A stretch of 64,000 nucleotides of DNA from Rhizobium sp. WYJ-E13 (GTDB lineage: Bacteria > Pseudomonadota > Alphaproteobacteria > Rhizobiales > Rhizobiaceae): assembly GCF_018987265.1 (NCBI RefSeq), contig NZ_CP076853.1, forward strand, positions 3,661,501-3,725,500, given 5' to 3'. The position numbers and the translations under genes were made by a program. The notes below the pieces were generated by a model that did not search any database, had not been told where the DNA came from, and worked only from the letters and a program-made list of their open reading frames with translations. How positions within the stretch are numbered: the first letter of the stretch is position 1; every line of letters starts with the position of its first letter. Below, one piece after another: positions 38,490-47,709 of this stretch.

Positions 38490-38996
38490 TCAGTTCCAGA
38501 TGAAGCCGATCTTTTTGATCTGCTTATGGTCGAAATTTTCCATGCCTTCGCAGAAATCGATACCGCCATGATCGCGATAAAAGCCGGCAGCCGTCTCGTT
38601 CTCTTCCAGGCACCAGACGACCATGCCGTTACAACCAAGGGATTTCAGAAGTCGCCGGGCTTCGCCGAAAAGCAGTTTACCGAGGCCGATGCCCTGGTAT
38701 TCCGGACGCAGGTAGAGCTCGTAGATTTCGCCTTCCTGCGGCAGCGCGCGGGCGCGATTGAGACCGAGGGTCGCATAGCCCGCGACAGTGCCCGCAACAT
38801 CGAGAACAAGCAACGTGGCAGGGCCACGTGTCGCCTTGCGCCACCAATTTTCGCCGCGGCGTTCGATCATCTGGGTGAGTGCGCGATGCGGAATGATGCC
38901 TGCATAAGTATGCTGCCATGAAAGCCGATGGGCTTCCGAAATGGCTCGGGCATCATGCGGTTCGGCCCGCCGGACATCAATCGACAACGTCTTCAT
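38490..38996 (-). CDS. GNAT family N-acetyltransferase with upstream CtrA-type boxes
   Basis: A 168-residue GNAT acetyltransferase. The acetyl-CoA loop is YLRPEYQGIGLGKLLFGEA around residues 100-115, followed by the helix ARRLLKSLG and the conserved NETAAGFYRDHG segment near residue 145. The substrate is unknown. The start at 38996 (MKTLSIDVRRAEPHDA) fits the family. Upstream are one full TTAA-N7-TTAA box and one TTAACCAT half-site, suggesting cell-cycle control. It lies between typA and ppa. Confidence 0.87.
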   Translation of the reverse strand: MKTLSIDVRRAEPHDARAISEAHRLSWQHTYAGIIPHRALTQMIERRGENWWRKATRGPATLLVLDVAGTVAGYATLGLNRARALPQEGEIYELYLRPEYQGIGLGKLLFGEARRLLKSLGCNGMVVWCLEENETAAGFYRDHGGIDFCEGMENFDHKQIKKIGFIWN

Positions 38997-39025
38997 AACG
39001 CTTACTCTGGTCCTGCCGGAGGCAA

Positions 39026-39033
39026 TTAACCAT
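39026..39033 (+). promoter_or_regulatory. CtrA-type half-site (TTAACCAT)
   Basis: Exact match to the alphaproteobacterial CtrA half-site, 30 bases upstream of the GNAT start. Its meaning is inferred from the motif and from the second box at 39095-39109. Confidence 0.45.
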
Positions 39034-39094
39034 ATGCGACAGCCGCATCGTGATCGATTGCCCACAGACTTGATATGTGGACGACAGAGAAAAT

Positions 39095-39109
39095 TTAACG
39101 CTTTTTTAA
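39095..39109. promoter_or_regulatory. CtrA-type full box (TTAA-N7-TTAA)
   Basis: TTAA, seven bases, TTAA, about 100 bases upstream of the GNAT start and between that gene and the typA terminator. The spacing matches the CtrA consensus; occupancy is not shown. Confidence 0.45.
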
Positions 39110-39147
39110 CGATTGTCACAAGCCGGAATCGACGCGGCGCACAATAA

Positions 39148-39175
39148 AAAACCCCGGCGCAACGGCCGGGGTTTT
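39148..39175 (-). terminator. Rho-independent terminator of typA
   Basis: Arms CCCCGGC and GCCGGGG, extended by AAAA/TTTT, with a 6-base loop. On the minus strand the stem is followed by six T. It lies 19 bases past the typA stop and isolates typA from the GNAT gene. Confidence 0.85.
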
Positions 39176-39194
39176 AAGGGATGGCTCGAGGCTC

Positions 39195-41015
39195 TTAGAG
39201 CGCCGCCTTCGACTTTTCGAACCGCTTGCGGTCGTTTGCGTCGAGATACATCTTGCGAAGACGAATATTCTTCGGCGTCACTTCCATCAACTCGTCGTCC
39301 TGGATCCAGGAGAGCGCACGATCAAGCGTCATGCGGATCGGCGGCGTCAGCTTCACTGCTTCGTCCTTGCCGGCGGCGCGGATGTTGGTGAGCTGCTTGC
39401 CCTTCAGGACGTTCACTTCAAGATCGTTGTCGCGTGAATGGATGCCGATAATCATGCCGGCATAAACCTTTTCGCCCGGCTCGATGATCATCGGGCCACG
39501 ATCTTCCAGGTTGAACATCGCATAAGCGACAGCTTCGCCGGATCCGTTGGCGAGCAGCACGCCATTGACGCGGCCACCGATCACACCCTTGTAGGGCTGG
39601 TAGTCGTGGAACAGGCGGTTCATGATCGCCGTGCCGCGCGTATCCGTCAGCAGTTCCGACTGGTAGCCGATCAGGCCACGGGTCGGTGCGTAGAAACGCA
39701 GGCGAAGACGGTTGCCGCCCGACGGACGCAGCTCAGCCATTTCGGCCTTGCGCTCGGACATCTTCTGGACGACGACACCGGAATGTTCCTCGTCGACGTC
39801 GATGACGACTTCTTCGATCGGCTCCAGGAGCTGGCCGCTTTCGTCCTTGTGCATCACGACGCGCGGACGTGACACCGCAAGCTCGAAGCCTTCACGACGC
39901 ATGGTTTCGATGAGAACGGCGAGCTGAAGTTCGCCGCGGCCGGAAACGTAGAACGAATCCTTGCCTTCGGCTTCTTCAATCTTCAGGGCGACGTTGCCTT
40001 CGGCTTCCTTGAAGAGACGGTCGCGGATGACGCGGCTCGTCACCTTGTCGCCTTCGGTGCCCGCCAGCGGGCTGTCGTTGACGATGAAGGACATGGTAAC
40101 CGTTGGCGGGTCGATCGGCTGCGCCTTCATCGCTTCCGAGACGGACGGATCGCAGAACGTATCGGCGACAGTACCCTTGGAAAGGCCAGCGATCGCGACA
40201 ATGTCGCCCGCATGGGCTTCTTCGATCGCCGTGCGCTCGATGCCGCGGAACGCGAGGATCTTGGAAATTCGGCCGGTTTCGATCAGCTTGCCGTCCTGAC
40301 CGAGAACCTTGACGGCCTGGTTCGGCTTGATCGAGCCCGATGCAATGCGGCCGGTGATGATACGGCCGAGGAAGGGGTTGGCTTCGAGGATGGTGCCGAT
40401 CATGCGGAACGGGCCTTCTTCGACAGTCGGCTCCGGAACATGCTTCAGCACCAGGTCGAGAAGCGGCGCAAGCCCCTCATCCTTCGGGCCTTCCGGGTTG
40501 ACGTTCATCCAGCCGTCGCGGCCCGAACCGTACATGATCGGGAAGTCGAGCTGTTCGTCGGTCGCATCGAGATTTGCGAAGAGGTCGAAGACTTCGTTGA
40601 TAACTTCTTCATGGCGACCATCGGGACGGTCGATCTTGTTGATCGCGACGATCGGACGAAGGCCGACCTTCAGCGCCTTGGAGACGACGAACTTCGTCTG
40701 CGGCATCGGGCCTTCGGAGGAATCGACCAGAACGATCGCGCCATCCACCATCGAGAGAATGCGCTCGACCTCACCGCCGAAGTCTGCGTGGCCGGGGGTG
40801 TCGACGATGTTGATACGGACACCTTTCCATTCCACCGAGGTCGCCTTGGCGAGAATGGTGATACCGCGTTCCTTTTCAAGATCGTTCGAGTCCATCACGC
40901 GTTCTGCAACACGCTGGTTCTCACGGAACGAGCCGGACTGTTTCAGGAGCTCGTCGACAAGGGTCGTTTTGCCATGGTCAACGTGCGCGATGATCGCGAT
41001 GTTGCGAAGTGCCAT
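39195..41015 (-). CDS. typA: GTPase TypA/BipA
   Basis: Ribosome-associated translational GTPase of the EF-G type, implicated in large-subunit assembly and stress or cold adaptation. The 606-residue protein has the G1 motif AHVDHGKTTL, a G3 DTPGHADFGGE and the G4 NKIDRPD. The middle EF-G-like domains and the C-terminal TypA-specific domain (GGNRLRLRFYAPTRGLIGY) are present. It is preceded by a spacer with hairpin-forming sequence and ends in a strong terminator. Confidence 0.97.
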   Translation of the reverse strand: MALRNIAIIAHVDHGKTTLVDELLKQSGSFRENQRVAERVMDSNDLEKERGITILAKATSVEWKGVRINIVDTPGHADFGGEVERILSMVDGAIVLVDSSEGPMPQTKFVVSKALKVGLRPIVAINKIDRPDGRHEEVINEVFDLFANLDATDEQLDFPIMYGSGRDGWMNVNPEGPKDEGLAPLLDLVLKHVPEPTVEEGPFRMIGTILEANPFLGRIITGRIASGSIKPNQAVKVLGQDGKLIETGRISKILAFRGIERTAIEEAHAGDIVAIAGLSKGTVADTFCDPSVSEAMKAQPIDPPTVTMSFIVNDSPLAGTEGDKVTSRVIRDRLFKEAEGNVALKIEEAEGKDSFYVSGRGELQLAVLIETMRREGFELAVSRPRVVMHKDESGQLLEPIEEVVIDVDEEHSGVVVQKMSERKAEMAELRPSGGNRLRLRFYAPTRGLIGYQSELLTDTRGTAIMNRLFHDYQPYKGVIGGRVNGVLLANGSGEAVAYAMFNLEDRGPMIIEPGEKVYAGMIIGIHSRDNDLEVNVLKGKQLTNIRAAGKDEAVKLTPPIRMTLDRALSWIQDDELMEVTPKNIRLRKMYLDANDRKRFEKSKAAL

Positions 41016-41174
41016 TTGTCATAATCTCTGAGGCTGGGGCGCTACGCTTAGTGGACGCGCCATTTATGTTTGGCGCGCTCATACCGCTTTTTTCGCGATT
41101 GCGAAAGGGGGTGGCACGCGAAAGCTGCGGCATGGTTGTCACCATACCGCTTTGCTCCATGTCATCAAACTGTC

Positions 41175-43262
41175 TTATGCGTCGCTACCTGTCAATTCCT
41201 CGAAGGTCGCAAGCCCCTTCTTGACGAGCATCGCGTCCGGGCTCGGCAGCTTGCCGCGGAAAGCCTTGTAAGCCTCTTCCGGATCGACGGAACCACCGGT
41301 GGAGTAGATGTTCTCGCGAAGCTTCCTGGCCATTTCGCCATTAAAGGCATCGCCCGTCTCTTCGAAGGCGGCGAAGGCATCGGCATCGAGCACTTCAGAC
41401 CACATGTAGGAATAGTAGCCAGCCGAATAACCCCCGGAGAAAATATGCTGAAAGTGCGGCGTGGCATGACGCATGACAATCGATTTCGGCATGCCGATCT
41501 CCGAGAGCACCTCAGCCTGCACGGCCATTGGATCATCCACGCCGTCGCGTGTGTGGAAGGCCATGTCGACCAGCGCGGAAGAGGTGAACTCCACGGTGTT
41601 GAAGCCGGAATTGAAGGTGCGGGCTGCCAGAACCTTATCGAACAATGCCTGCGGCATCGGCTCCCCGGTTTCGAAATGCACGGCATATTCCCTAAGGATG
41701 GCAGGAACCGTCAGCCAGTGCTCGTAGAGCTGCGAGGGCAATTCCACAAAATCACGCGACACGGCTGTGCCGGCGACCGAGGGATAGGTGACATTGGACA
41801 ACATACCGTGCAGCGCGTGGCCAAACTCGTGGAAAAGGGTGCGCGCATCATCGAGCGAAAGCAGAGCCGGCTTGCCTTCGGCAGGCTTTGCGAAGTTACA
41901 GACATTGTAGATGATCGGCAGCTCGCCGTGATGACCGTTCTTCAGCATCAGCTTATGCTGCGACTGGAAGGAACTCATCCAGGCGCCCGAACGCTTCGAG
42001 CCGCGGGCGAAATAGTCGCCGAGAAAGAGGGCGACCAGCTTGTCCTCGCGGTCGCGGATCTCGAAGACGCGCACATCGGGATGGTAGGCAGCAATACCCT
42101 TCTTCTCCACGGCGCGAATGCCGAACAGCCGGCCGGCAACATCGAAGCAGGCGTCGATGATTTTTTCGAGCTGCAGATAGGGCTTCAATTCTGCTTCCGA
42201 GAAACTGAATCGCTGCGCCCGAATCTTTTCCGCATAGTGCCGCCAGTCCCAGGGCATAACCTCATGGTTCTTACCCTCGGCAGCGATCAAACCGGCAATA
42301 TCGGCTTCCTCCTCATGGGCACGCTTCACGGCCCTTGCCCAGACGGCACGCAGCAGATCGTTCACGGCCTCTGGCGTCTTTGCCATCGTGTTGTCGAGCT
42401 TCAATTCCGCAAAATTGCCGTATCCAAGGAGCTTCGCCACCTCATCGCGGAGCGCAAGCGTCTCGCGAATGATGCTCCTGTTGTCAGTCGCGCCGGCATT
42501 TTCACCGCGCGCCACCCAAGCTTTGAAGGCCTGCTCGCGAAGATCGCGCCGCTCCGAAAAAGTCAGAAATGGCTCGATGATCGAGCGCGACAGCGTTACG
42601 GCATACTTGCCGTCCTCGCCGCGCTCGCGAGCAGCAACTGCCATCGCATCGCGCAGGAAATCGGGAATGCCGGCGAGTTCGTCTTCACTGGAGAGGATCA
42701 GTGACCAGCTCTTCTCGTCGGCTAGGACGTTCTGCCCGAACCCTGTGCTGAGGCCGGCGAGTTTTTCATTGATCGCGGCAAGCTTCTCCTGCTCCGCCTT
42801 AGGCAGCTTGGCACCGGATTTGACGAAGCCTTTCCAATGCCGTTCCAGCACCCGCGTCTGTTCCAGCGTCAGGCCAAGGCTCTCACGTTTTTCCCAGAGC
42901 GCATCGATGCGCTTGAACAGGTCGGCATTCATGCCAATCTTCGAATAATGCCGTGACATCTTCGGCGAAATATCGCGTTCCAGTGCCTGAATGACGTCGT
43001 TGGTATGGGCACCGGCGCGGTTCCAGAAAAGAGCGGAAACGCGCGACAGCTCATCGCCGGCGATTTCGAGCGCCACGACCGTATTGTCGAAGGTCGGTTC
43101 CTGTCTGTTACCGGCGATCTCGTCGATCTCTCTTTCGTGCGAGGCGAGAGCAGCCTCGAAGGCGGCCTCGAAATCGCCATCGGCGACCGCATCGAAACGC
43201 GGCAGGCCATGAAGGCCATTCCAGTTGACAAGTGCCTGATTGAATTGAGTGGAAGAAGACAT
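41175..43262 (-). CDS. M3 family metallopeptidase (oligopeptidase A/Dcp type)
   Basis: A 695-residue zinc metallopeptidase of the M3 family, cytosolic, which degrades oligopeptides and possibly cleaved signal peptides. The zinc site is HEFGHALH (His478, Glu479, His482), with a glutamate ligand expected about 25 residues later. Length and the N-terminal LPRFDAVADGDFEAAF fit the PrlC/Dcp branch; which of these two activities it has cannot be decided here. A 159-base spacer with several hairpins follows before typA. Confidence 0.93.
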   Translation of the reverse strand: MSSSTQFNQALVNWNGLHGLPRFDAVADGDFEAAFEAALASHEREIDEIAGNRQEPTFDNTVVALEIAGDELSRVSALFWNRAGAHTNDVIQALERDISPKMSRHYSKIGMNADLFKRIDALWEKRESLGLTLEQTRVLERHWKGFVKSGAKLPKAEQEKLAAINEKLAGLSTGFGQNVLADEKSWSLILSSEDELAGIPDFLRDAMAVAARERGEDGKYAVTLSRSIIEPFLTFSERRDLREQAFKAWVARGENAGATDNRSIIRETLALRDEVAKLLGYGNFAELKLDNTMAKTPEAVNDLLRAVWARAVKRAHEEEADIAGLIAAEGKNHEVMPWDWRHYAEKIRAQRFSFSEAELKPYLQLEKIIDACFDVAGRLFGIRAVEKKGIAAYHPDVRVFEIRDREDKLVALFLGDYFARGSKRSGAWMSSFQSQHKLMLKNGHHGELPIIYNVCNFAKPAEGKPALLSLDDARTLFHEFGHALHGMLSNVTYPSVAGTAVSRDFVELPSQLYEHWLTVPAILREYAVHFETGEPMPQALFDKVLAARTFNSGFNTVEFTSSALVDMAFHTRDGVDDPMAVQAEVLSEIGMPKSIVMRHATPHFQHIFSGGYSAGYYSYMWSEVLDADAFAAFEETGDAFNGEMARKLRENIYSTGGSVDPEEAYKAFRGKLPSPDAMLVKKGLATFEELTGSDA

Positions 43263-43388
43263 ATGAAAGTCCTTTATGCCGGCAAGTGGATCGGTAATAT
43301 AGGAAGGCCATCACAGGATTGATATGTGGGTAACTTGGACTTTTGCCCGCCTGGCTAAATCTTGAAGGCAAGAATTGATACATGAAAA

Positions 43389-43403
43389 TTAACCAATCGT
43401 TAA
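43389..43403 (+). promoter_or_regulatory. CtrA-type full box inside a palindrome
   Basis: TTAACCAATCGTTAA fits TTAA-N7-TTAA exactly. It overlaps a perfect 16-base palindrome, CAATCGTTAACGATTG at 43394-43409. It lies about 65 bases upstream of the small plus-strand gene that starts at 43468 and could bind CtrA or another dimeric regulator. Confidence 0.5.
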
Positions 43404-43467
43404 CGATTGACGCGAATCGGGCCAAGACGCTAGTTTCTCTTTAATCTTCATGTAAGAGGACATGCGC

Positions 43468-43914
43468 ATGGAAATTTTCTCCCTGCGGTCTTCTCAGAGT
43501 TTGCTATTCAAAAACAATCCCAATAATAACGCAAAAAGTTCGAAGACCGCTGATATTACAATCGAGCCCAAGCCGGCTGTCGCTCAAGGTTCGTTCCAGA
43601 TCGAAGATTCTGACAAAGGGCAGGCGCTCGATTTTACGGCCGTCAGCCCGGGTGAATTGCGCAGCTATGCGCGCCAGAGCTTCGATAACGGCCTGATCGA
43701 TCAGAATACGTTTGCCGCGATATCCGAACCACTGCCGATGCACGCGATCGATCCGCTCGGCAATGTCATCGATCTATCCAACGTCACCGACGGCACGAGC
43801 TTCAACTTCCTCGACTACTATCGCAGCCAGCTTCAGATCGCCATGTCGATCGGCGATCCGAACGAGGTTCAGACGCTGAATTCGGTCGTTGGTTTCCTGG
43901 GCAGTGAGGCCTGA
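43468..43914 (+). CDS. Hypothetical protein with CtrA-type promoter box
   Basis: A 148-residue soluble protein of a family I do not recognise. The N-terminus (MEIFSLRSSQSLLFKNNPNN) is Ser/Asn-rich and probably unstructured. The rest is acidic, with SPGELRSYARQSFDNGLID near residue 60 and FNFLDYYRSQLQIAMSIGD at about 115. There are no cysteines, membrane helices or signal peptide. The ATG at 43468 is preceded by AGAGGA at seven-base spacing; an ATG at 43462 is too close to it. It abuts the convergent LysE gene. The CtrA-type box suggests cell-cycle or motility-related expression. Confidence 0.75.
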   Translation: MEIFSLRSSQSLLFKNNPNNNAKSSKTADITIEPKPAVAQGSFQIEDSDKGQALDFTAVSPGELRSYARQSFDNGLIDQNTFAAISEPLPMHAIDPLGNVIDLSNVTDGTSFNFLDYYRSQLQIAMSIGDPNEVQTLNSVVGFLGSEA

Positions 43915-44556
43915 TCAGGCCTTCCGCCAGCCGAGCAGACCAGGCGTTGCGTGCCACAGCGCCTGCACGGCAAAACCCATGAAGAGCACGCCCGAGCAAC
44001 GGACGATCAAACGTTCATGCGCGCGGTAGAAGCGGCGCACAACGCCGGCGCCGATGATGCCGATCAGGATGATATCCGCGGTGATGAAGCCCACGAAGGA
44101 AACACTAAGCAACATCGGCAGCGCCTGGAAATCGAGCGCGTTCGCAGAGCCCGCAACTAGTGCCGTGAACGTGGCGAGCGCCACTGGATAGCCCTTCGGA
44201 TTGGTGACGCCGAAGATCAGCCCACGTCGGAAAGGCCGCTCCACCACCATCAATGCCTGCCCCTCCGCTTTCGGCTTGGCATTGATGGCGCTCCAGCCGA
44301 TCCAGGCCAGATAGAAACCGCAGGCGAACCCAAGCAGGTCGAACACGAAAGTGCCTATGGTCTTCGCCCCGACGATTGCGACCAGCGCCAGTCCCGACCA
44401 GATAAGATCGCCGACGAGATGACCCATCATGAAGAAGGCGCCCGCCCTACGCCCCTGCCCGGCGCCAATGCCGAGAAGCTGCAGGAAGGCCGGGCCGGGA
44501 ATGAGCACATAGAAAAGCGCCGCCAGAAAGGCGCCGAGAAGCAGGGATTGCGGCAT
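43915..44556 (-). CDS. LysE/RhtB family exporter
   Basis: A 213-residue amino-acid or small-metabolite exporter of the LysE superfamily with about six transmembrane helices. The family signature IPGPAFLQLLGIGAGQGRRAG is spread over residues 19-39, and GVTNPKGYPVALATF is the second conserved region. The start at 44556 (MPQSLLLGAFL) gives the normal length. The substrate is unknown. It ends abutting the small plus-strand protein gene and lies 137 bases after argG, separated by a terminator. Confidence 0.88.
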   Translation of the reverse strand: MPQSLLLGAFLAALFYVLIPGPAFLQLLGIGAGQGRRAGAFFMMGHLVGDLIWSGLALVAIVGAKTIGTFVFDLLGFACGFYLAWIGWSAINAKPKAEGQALMVVERPFRRGLIFGVTNPKGYPVALATFTALVAGSANALDFQALPMLLSVSFVGFITADIILIGIIGAGVVRRFYRAHERLIVRCSGVLFMGFAVQALWHATPGLLGWRKA

Positions 44557-44643
44557 GGGAATGCTCCAGTGATGACGGCTCAGCTTATGCGACAACCTCG
44601 CCGCGTCAAGACGTTGCAACCTGCAATCGGCACAACAAAGAAA

Positions 44644-44671
44644 AGGCCCGCGCGACACAGCCGGCGAGCCT
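44644..44671 (-). terminator. Candidate terminator after argG
   Basis: On the minus strand, arms AGGCTCGC and GCGGGCCT (one G-T pair) enclose a 12-base loop and are followed by TTTTC. It lies 22 bases after the argG stop and before the LysE gene. Confidence 0.6.
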
Positions 44672-44693
44672 ATTAATATCGCTCTGAGACGAC

Positions 44694-45917
44694 TTACTTC
44701 TTCAGGTTACGCTTTCCGAGCGTGCGCAGACGCAGGGCGTTGAGCTTGATGAAGCCTGCGGCATCCTTCTGATCGTAAGCGCCCTGGTCGTCTTCGAAAG
44801 TAACAAGCTTGTCGGAGTACAACGACTTTTCGCTCTCGCGGCCGATGACCATGACATTGCCCTTGTAGAGCTTCAGCGTCACTTCACCTTCGACGTGCTC
44901 CTGGCTCTTGTCGATCAGAGCCTGCAGCATCTCGCGCTCCGGCGAGAACCAGAAGCCATAATAGATGAGCTCTGCATAACGCGGCATCAGCTCATCCTTG
45001 AGATGTGCGGCACCGCGGTCGAGCGTGATCGACTCGATGGCGCGATGCGCTGCGAGCAGGATCGTGCCGCCAGGGGTCTCATAGACACCGCGCGACTTCA
45101 TGCCAACGTAGCGGTTCTCGACGAGGTCGAGGCGACCGATGCCATTGTCGCGGCCGTAATTGTTGAGGGTCGCGAGCAGCGTGGCCGGAGACATCTCGAC
45201 ACCATTGATCGACACGGCGTCGCCCTTGCGGAAACAAACCTTGATGGTGGTCGCCTTGTCGGGCGCCGCTTCCGGTGAGATGGTGCGCATATGCACATAT
45301 TCAGGAGCCTCCTGCGCCGGATCTTCCAGAACTTTGCCCTCGGAAGAGGAGTGCAGCAGGTTGGCGTCGACCGAGAAGGGAGCCTCGCCCTTCTTGTCCT
45401 TGGCTACCGGGATCTGGTGCTTCTCGGCAAATTCCAGCAGATCGGTGCGGCTCTTGAAGGCCCAGTCGCGCCACGGCGCGATGATCTTGATATCGGGGTT
45501 CAGCGCATAGGCCGAAAGCTCGAAACGGACCTGGTCGTTGCCCTTGCCGGTCGCGCCGTGCGCGATCGCATCTGCACCGGTCTTCCGGGCGATATCGATG
45601 AGGTGCTTGGAGATCAGCGGACGGGCAATCGACGTGCCGAGCAGGTAGACACCTTCATAGACGGCGTTCGCACGGAACATCGGGAAGACGAAATCGCGCA
45701 CGAATTCCTCGCGCACGTCCTCGATGTAGATCTCCTTGATGCCGAGCATCTCGGCCTTCTTGCGCGCCGGCTCCAGCTCTTCGCCCTGGCCGAGATCGGC
45801 CGTGAAGGTGACGACTTCGGCGCCGAGTTCGGTCTGCAGCCACTTCAGGATGATCGAGGTATCGAGACCGCCGGAATAGGCGAGCACGACTTTCTTCACG
45901 TCTTTGTATGATGCCAT
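44694..45917 (-). CDS. argG: Argininosuccinate synthase
   Basis: Joins citrulline and aspartate with ATP in arginine synthesis. The 407-residue protein starts [20 protein letters not shown] with the P-loop AYSGGLDTS at residues 14-22. Further family motifs are [13 protein letters not shown], the EGKVLEDPA segment and the C-terminal region starting [10 protein letters not shown]. The start at 45917 fits family length; the open frame to 46082 lies in the divergent promoter region. It is divergent from an SDR gene. Confidence 0.97.
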   Translation of the reverse strand: MASYKDVKKVVLAYSGGLDTSIILKWLQTELGAEVVTFTADLGQGEELEPARKKAEMLGIKEIYIEDVREEFVRDFVFPMFRANAVYEGVYLLGTSIARPLISKHLIDIARKTGADAIAHGATGKGNDQVRFELSAYALNPDIKIIAPWRDWAFKSRTDLLEFAEKHQIPVAKDKKGEAPFSVDANLLHSSSEGKVLEDPAQEAPEYVHMRTISPEAAPDKATTIKVCFRKGDAVSINGVEMSPATLLATLNNYGRDNGIGRLDLVENRYVGMKSRGVYETPGGTILLAAHRAIESITLDRGAAHLKDELMPRYAELIYYGFWFSPEREMLQALIDKSQEHVEGEVTLKLYKGNVMVIGRESEKSLYSDKLVTFEDDQGAYDQKDAAGFIKLNALRLRTLGKRNLKK

Positions 45918-46105
45918 AATGATGAGGTCCGTTGCATAAAGGCCGCGGCACACCCGCAAAGCCCGGTATCGCGGCACTTTTAGCGAGATTGGCGCGCGAC
46001 GCAAGGGCAACGAGGACAGCAACCGGCCCGATAGGGTTTGACAGCGTAGAACCGGAGCCCATATTCGGCAACGTCCGAACATTGCTCTGAGGAGAGGCCA
46101 GTCCC

Positions 46106-46957
46106 GTGACGAATATTCAAGACATTTTCAAGCAATCCAATGTTGCCGTTGTCACCGGCGGTGCTTCCGGCATCGGCCTTGCCGCTGCAAAACACTTCGC
46201 CAGAGCTGGCATGAGCGTCGTCATCGCCGATCTCGGCGGCGAGAAGCTCGCCGACGCCCGTGCCGAACTCGAGGCGATTGCTGGTCAGGAACATGTGATG
46301 GCCACTGAGACCGACGTCTCGCAAAAGGAACAGATCGAAGCCCTCGAGCGCGCCGTCATCCAGCGCTTCGGCCGCGTGCATGTGCTGATGAACAATGCTG
46401 GCATCGGCCCCCAAACCTCGATCTTCAGCCCACAGGCCGGCTGGGACAATATCCTCGCGGTCAATCTCCTCGGCGTCATCAATGGCACAAGGACCTTCGG
46501 CCCAGGCATGGTCGCCCATGGTGAGCCTGGCCTCATCATCAACACAGGCTCCAAACAGGGCATCACCACTCCGCCCGGCAACCCGGCCTACAACGTCTCG
46601 AAAGCCGGCGTGAAAGTCTTCACCGAAGCGCTCGAACACGAGCTGCGCAACACCGAACGCTCGCAGATATCAGCACATCTGCTGATTCCAGGCTTCGTCT
46701 TTACCGGCCTCACAAAGGGTGACCGCAGCGAGAAACCGGCCGGAGCCTGGACGCCGGAACAGACGGTTAATTTCATGGTCGAAAGCCTGGAGCGCGGAGA
46801 TTTCTATATTCTATGCCCCGACAACGACGTCGCACGCCCGGTCGACGAACGTCGTATGGCCTGGGCGATCGGCGACATCATCGAGAACCGTCCGCCGCTG
46901 TCGCGCTGGCACAAGGACTACGCCGACAGGTTCAAGGCCTTCCTCGAACAGAAGTAA
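46106..46957 (+). CDS. SDR family oxidoreductase
   Basis: A 283-residue short-chain dehydrogenase. The cofactor loop is [25 protein letters not shown] follows, and the active-site Tyr-Lys pair is in [12 protein letters not shown]. The substrate is unknown. The GTG at 46106 is the annotated start ([19 protein letters not shown]). It lies divergent from argG with a 188-base promoter region between them. Confidence 0.88.
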   Translation: MTNIQDIFKQSNVAVVTGGASGIGLAAAKHFARAGMSVVIADLGGEKLADARAELEAIAGQEHVMATETDVSQKEQIEALERAVIQRFGRVHVLMNNAGIGPQTSIFSPQAGWDNILAVNLLGVINGTRTFGPGMVAHGEPGLIINTGSKQGITTPPGNPAYNVSKAGVKVFTEALEHELRNTERSQISAHLLIPGFVFTGLTKGDRSEKPAGAWTPEQTVNFMVESLERGDFYILCPDNDVARPVDERRMAWAIGDIIENRPPLSRWHKDYADRFKAFLEQK

Positions 46958-47043
46958 TCGGCGCCATAACAAGGTTTGATTGGTAATTTTCTGAAAGCCG
47001 GGTAAGAGATCCCCAGATCTTTTTCCGTCTTTCAGAGAAGACC

Positions 47044-47685
47044 ATGGATTTCCTGCCGAGCTTTCCGACGCTTATTGCATTTGCCGCCGCCACGCTGTTG
47101 CTGGCGGCAACTCCCGGCCCTGACATGACGCTGTCGATCAGCCGTGCACTTGCGCAGGGCAAGAAGGCAGCCCTCTTCGTCGTTCTCGGCACCAGCCTCG
47201 GGATCGTCGTGCACACGATGCTGGTCGCCTTCGGCATCTCTGCGCTGATTACCGCCTCGCCGACCGCCTTCCTGATCCTCAAGACCGGGGGTGCGGCCTA
47301 TCTCTTCTGGCTGGCCGTTCAGGCGATCCGCTTCGGCTCGAAGCTGACGGTCGCCAAGATTGAAGGTCCGAAGGGGACGATCCTTTCGAACGTTTCCTCA
47401 GGCTTCTGGGTCAATCTGTTGAACCCGAAGGTCATTATCTTCTTCATGACTTTCCTGCCGCAGTTCGTCAGCGCCAACGATCCTGCTGTCACACACAAGC
47501 TGCTTTTTCTCGGCTTCTGCTTCATCGTGATCGGCATGCCGGTCAATGCGACCGTCGTCATGGCAGCCGACTGGCTGGCGAGCTGGCTGCAGAAGAACAG
47601 GAAGGTGCTGCGCGGCATGGACTATACCTTCGCCGGCATCTTCTCGGTCTTCGCCGCCAAGATCCTGCTCACCCAGGCCCGCTGA
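47044..47685 (+). CDS. LysE/RhtB family exporter
   Basis: A 213-residue LysE-type exporter, the second in the window and only distantly alike to the one at 43.9 kb. ATPGPDMTLSISRALAQGKK is the family signature near residue 20, with about six transmembrane helices. NLLNPKVIIFFMTFLPQFV marks the conserved middle helix. It follows the SDR gene by 86 bases. The substrate (amino acid or homoserine-type metabolite) is not predictable. Confidence 0.88.
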   Translation: MDFLPSFPTLIAFAAATLLLAATPGPDMTLSISRALAQGKKAALFVVLGTSLGIVVHTMLVAFGISALITASPTAFLILKTGGAAYLFWLAVQAIRFGSKLTVAKIEGPKGTILSNVSSGFWVNLLNPKVIIFFMTFLPQFVSANDPAVTHKLLFLGFCFIVIGMPVNATVVMAADWLASWLQKNRKVLRGMDYTFAGIFSVFAAKILLTQAR

Positions 47686-47709
47686 TCAACCGATCAGCAC
47701 GCTGCCGGC

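Noticed and set aside
41016..41174. Several dyads between the M3 peptidase and typA genes (for example near 41053-41080 and 41131-41152).
   Set aside because: Stems are short and lack T-tails on the relevant strand; no function could be assigned, so they are not listed as terminators.
41070..42704. 544-codon frame opposite the M3 peptidase gene.
   Set aside because: Antisense shadow; its composition is typical of antisense translation and no family motifs are seen.
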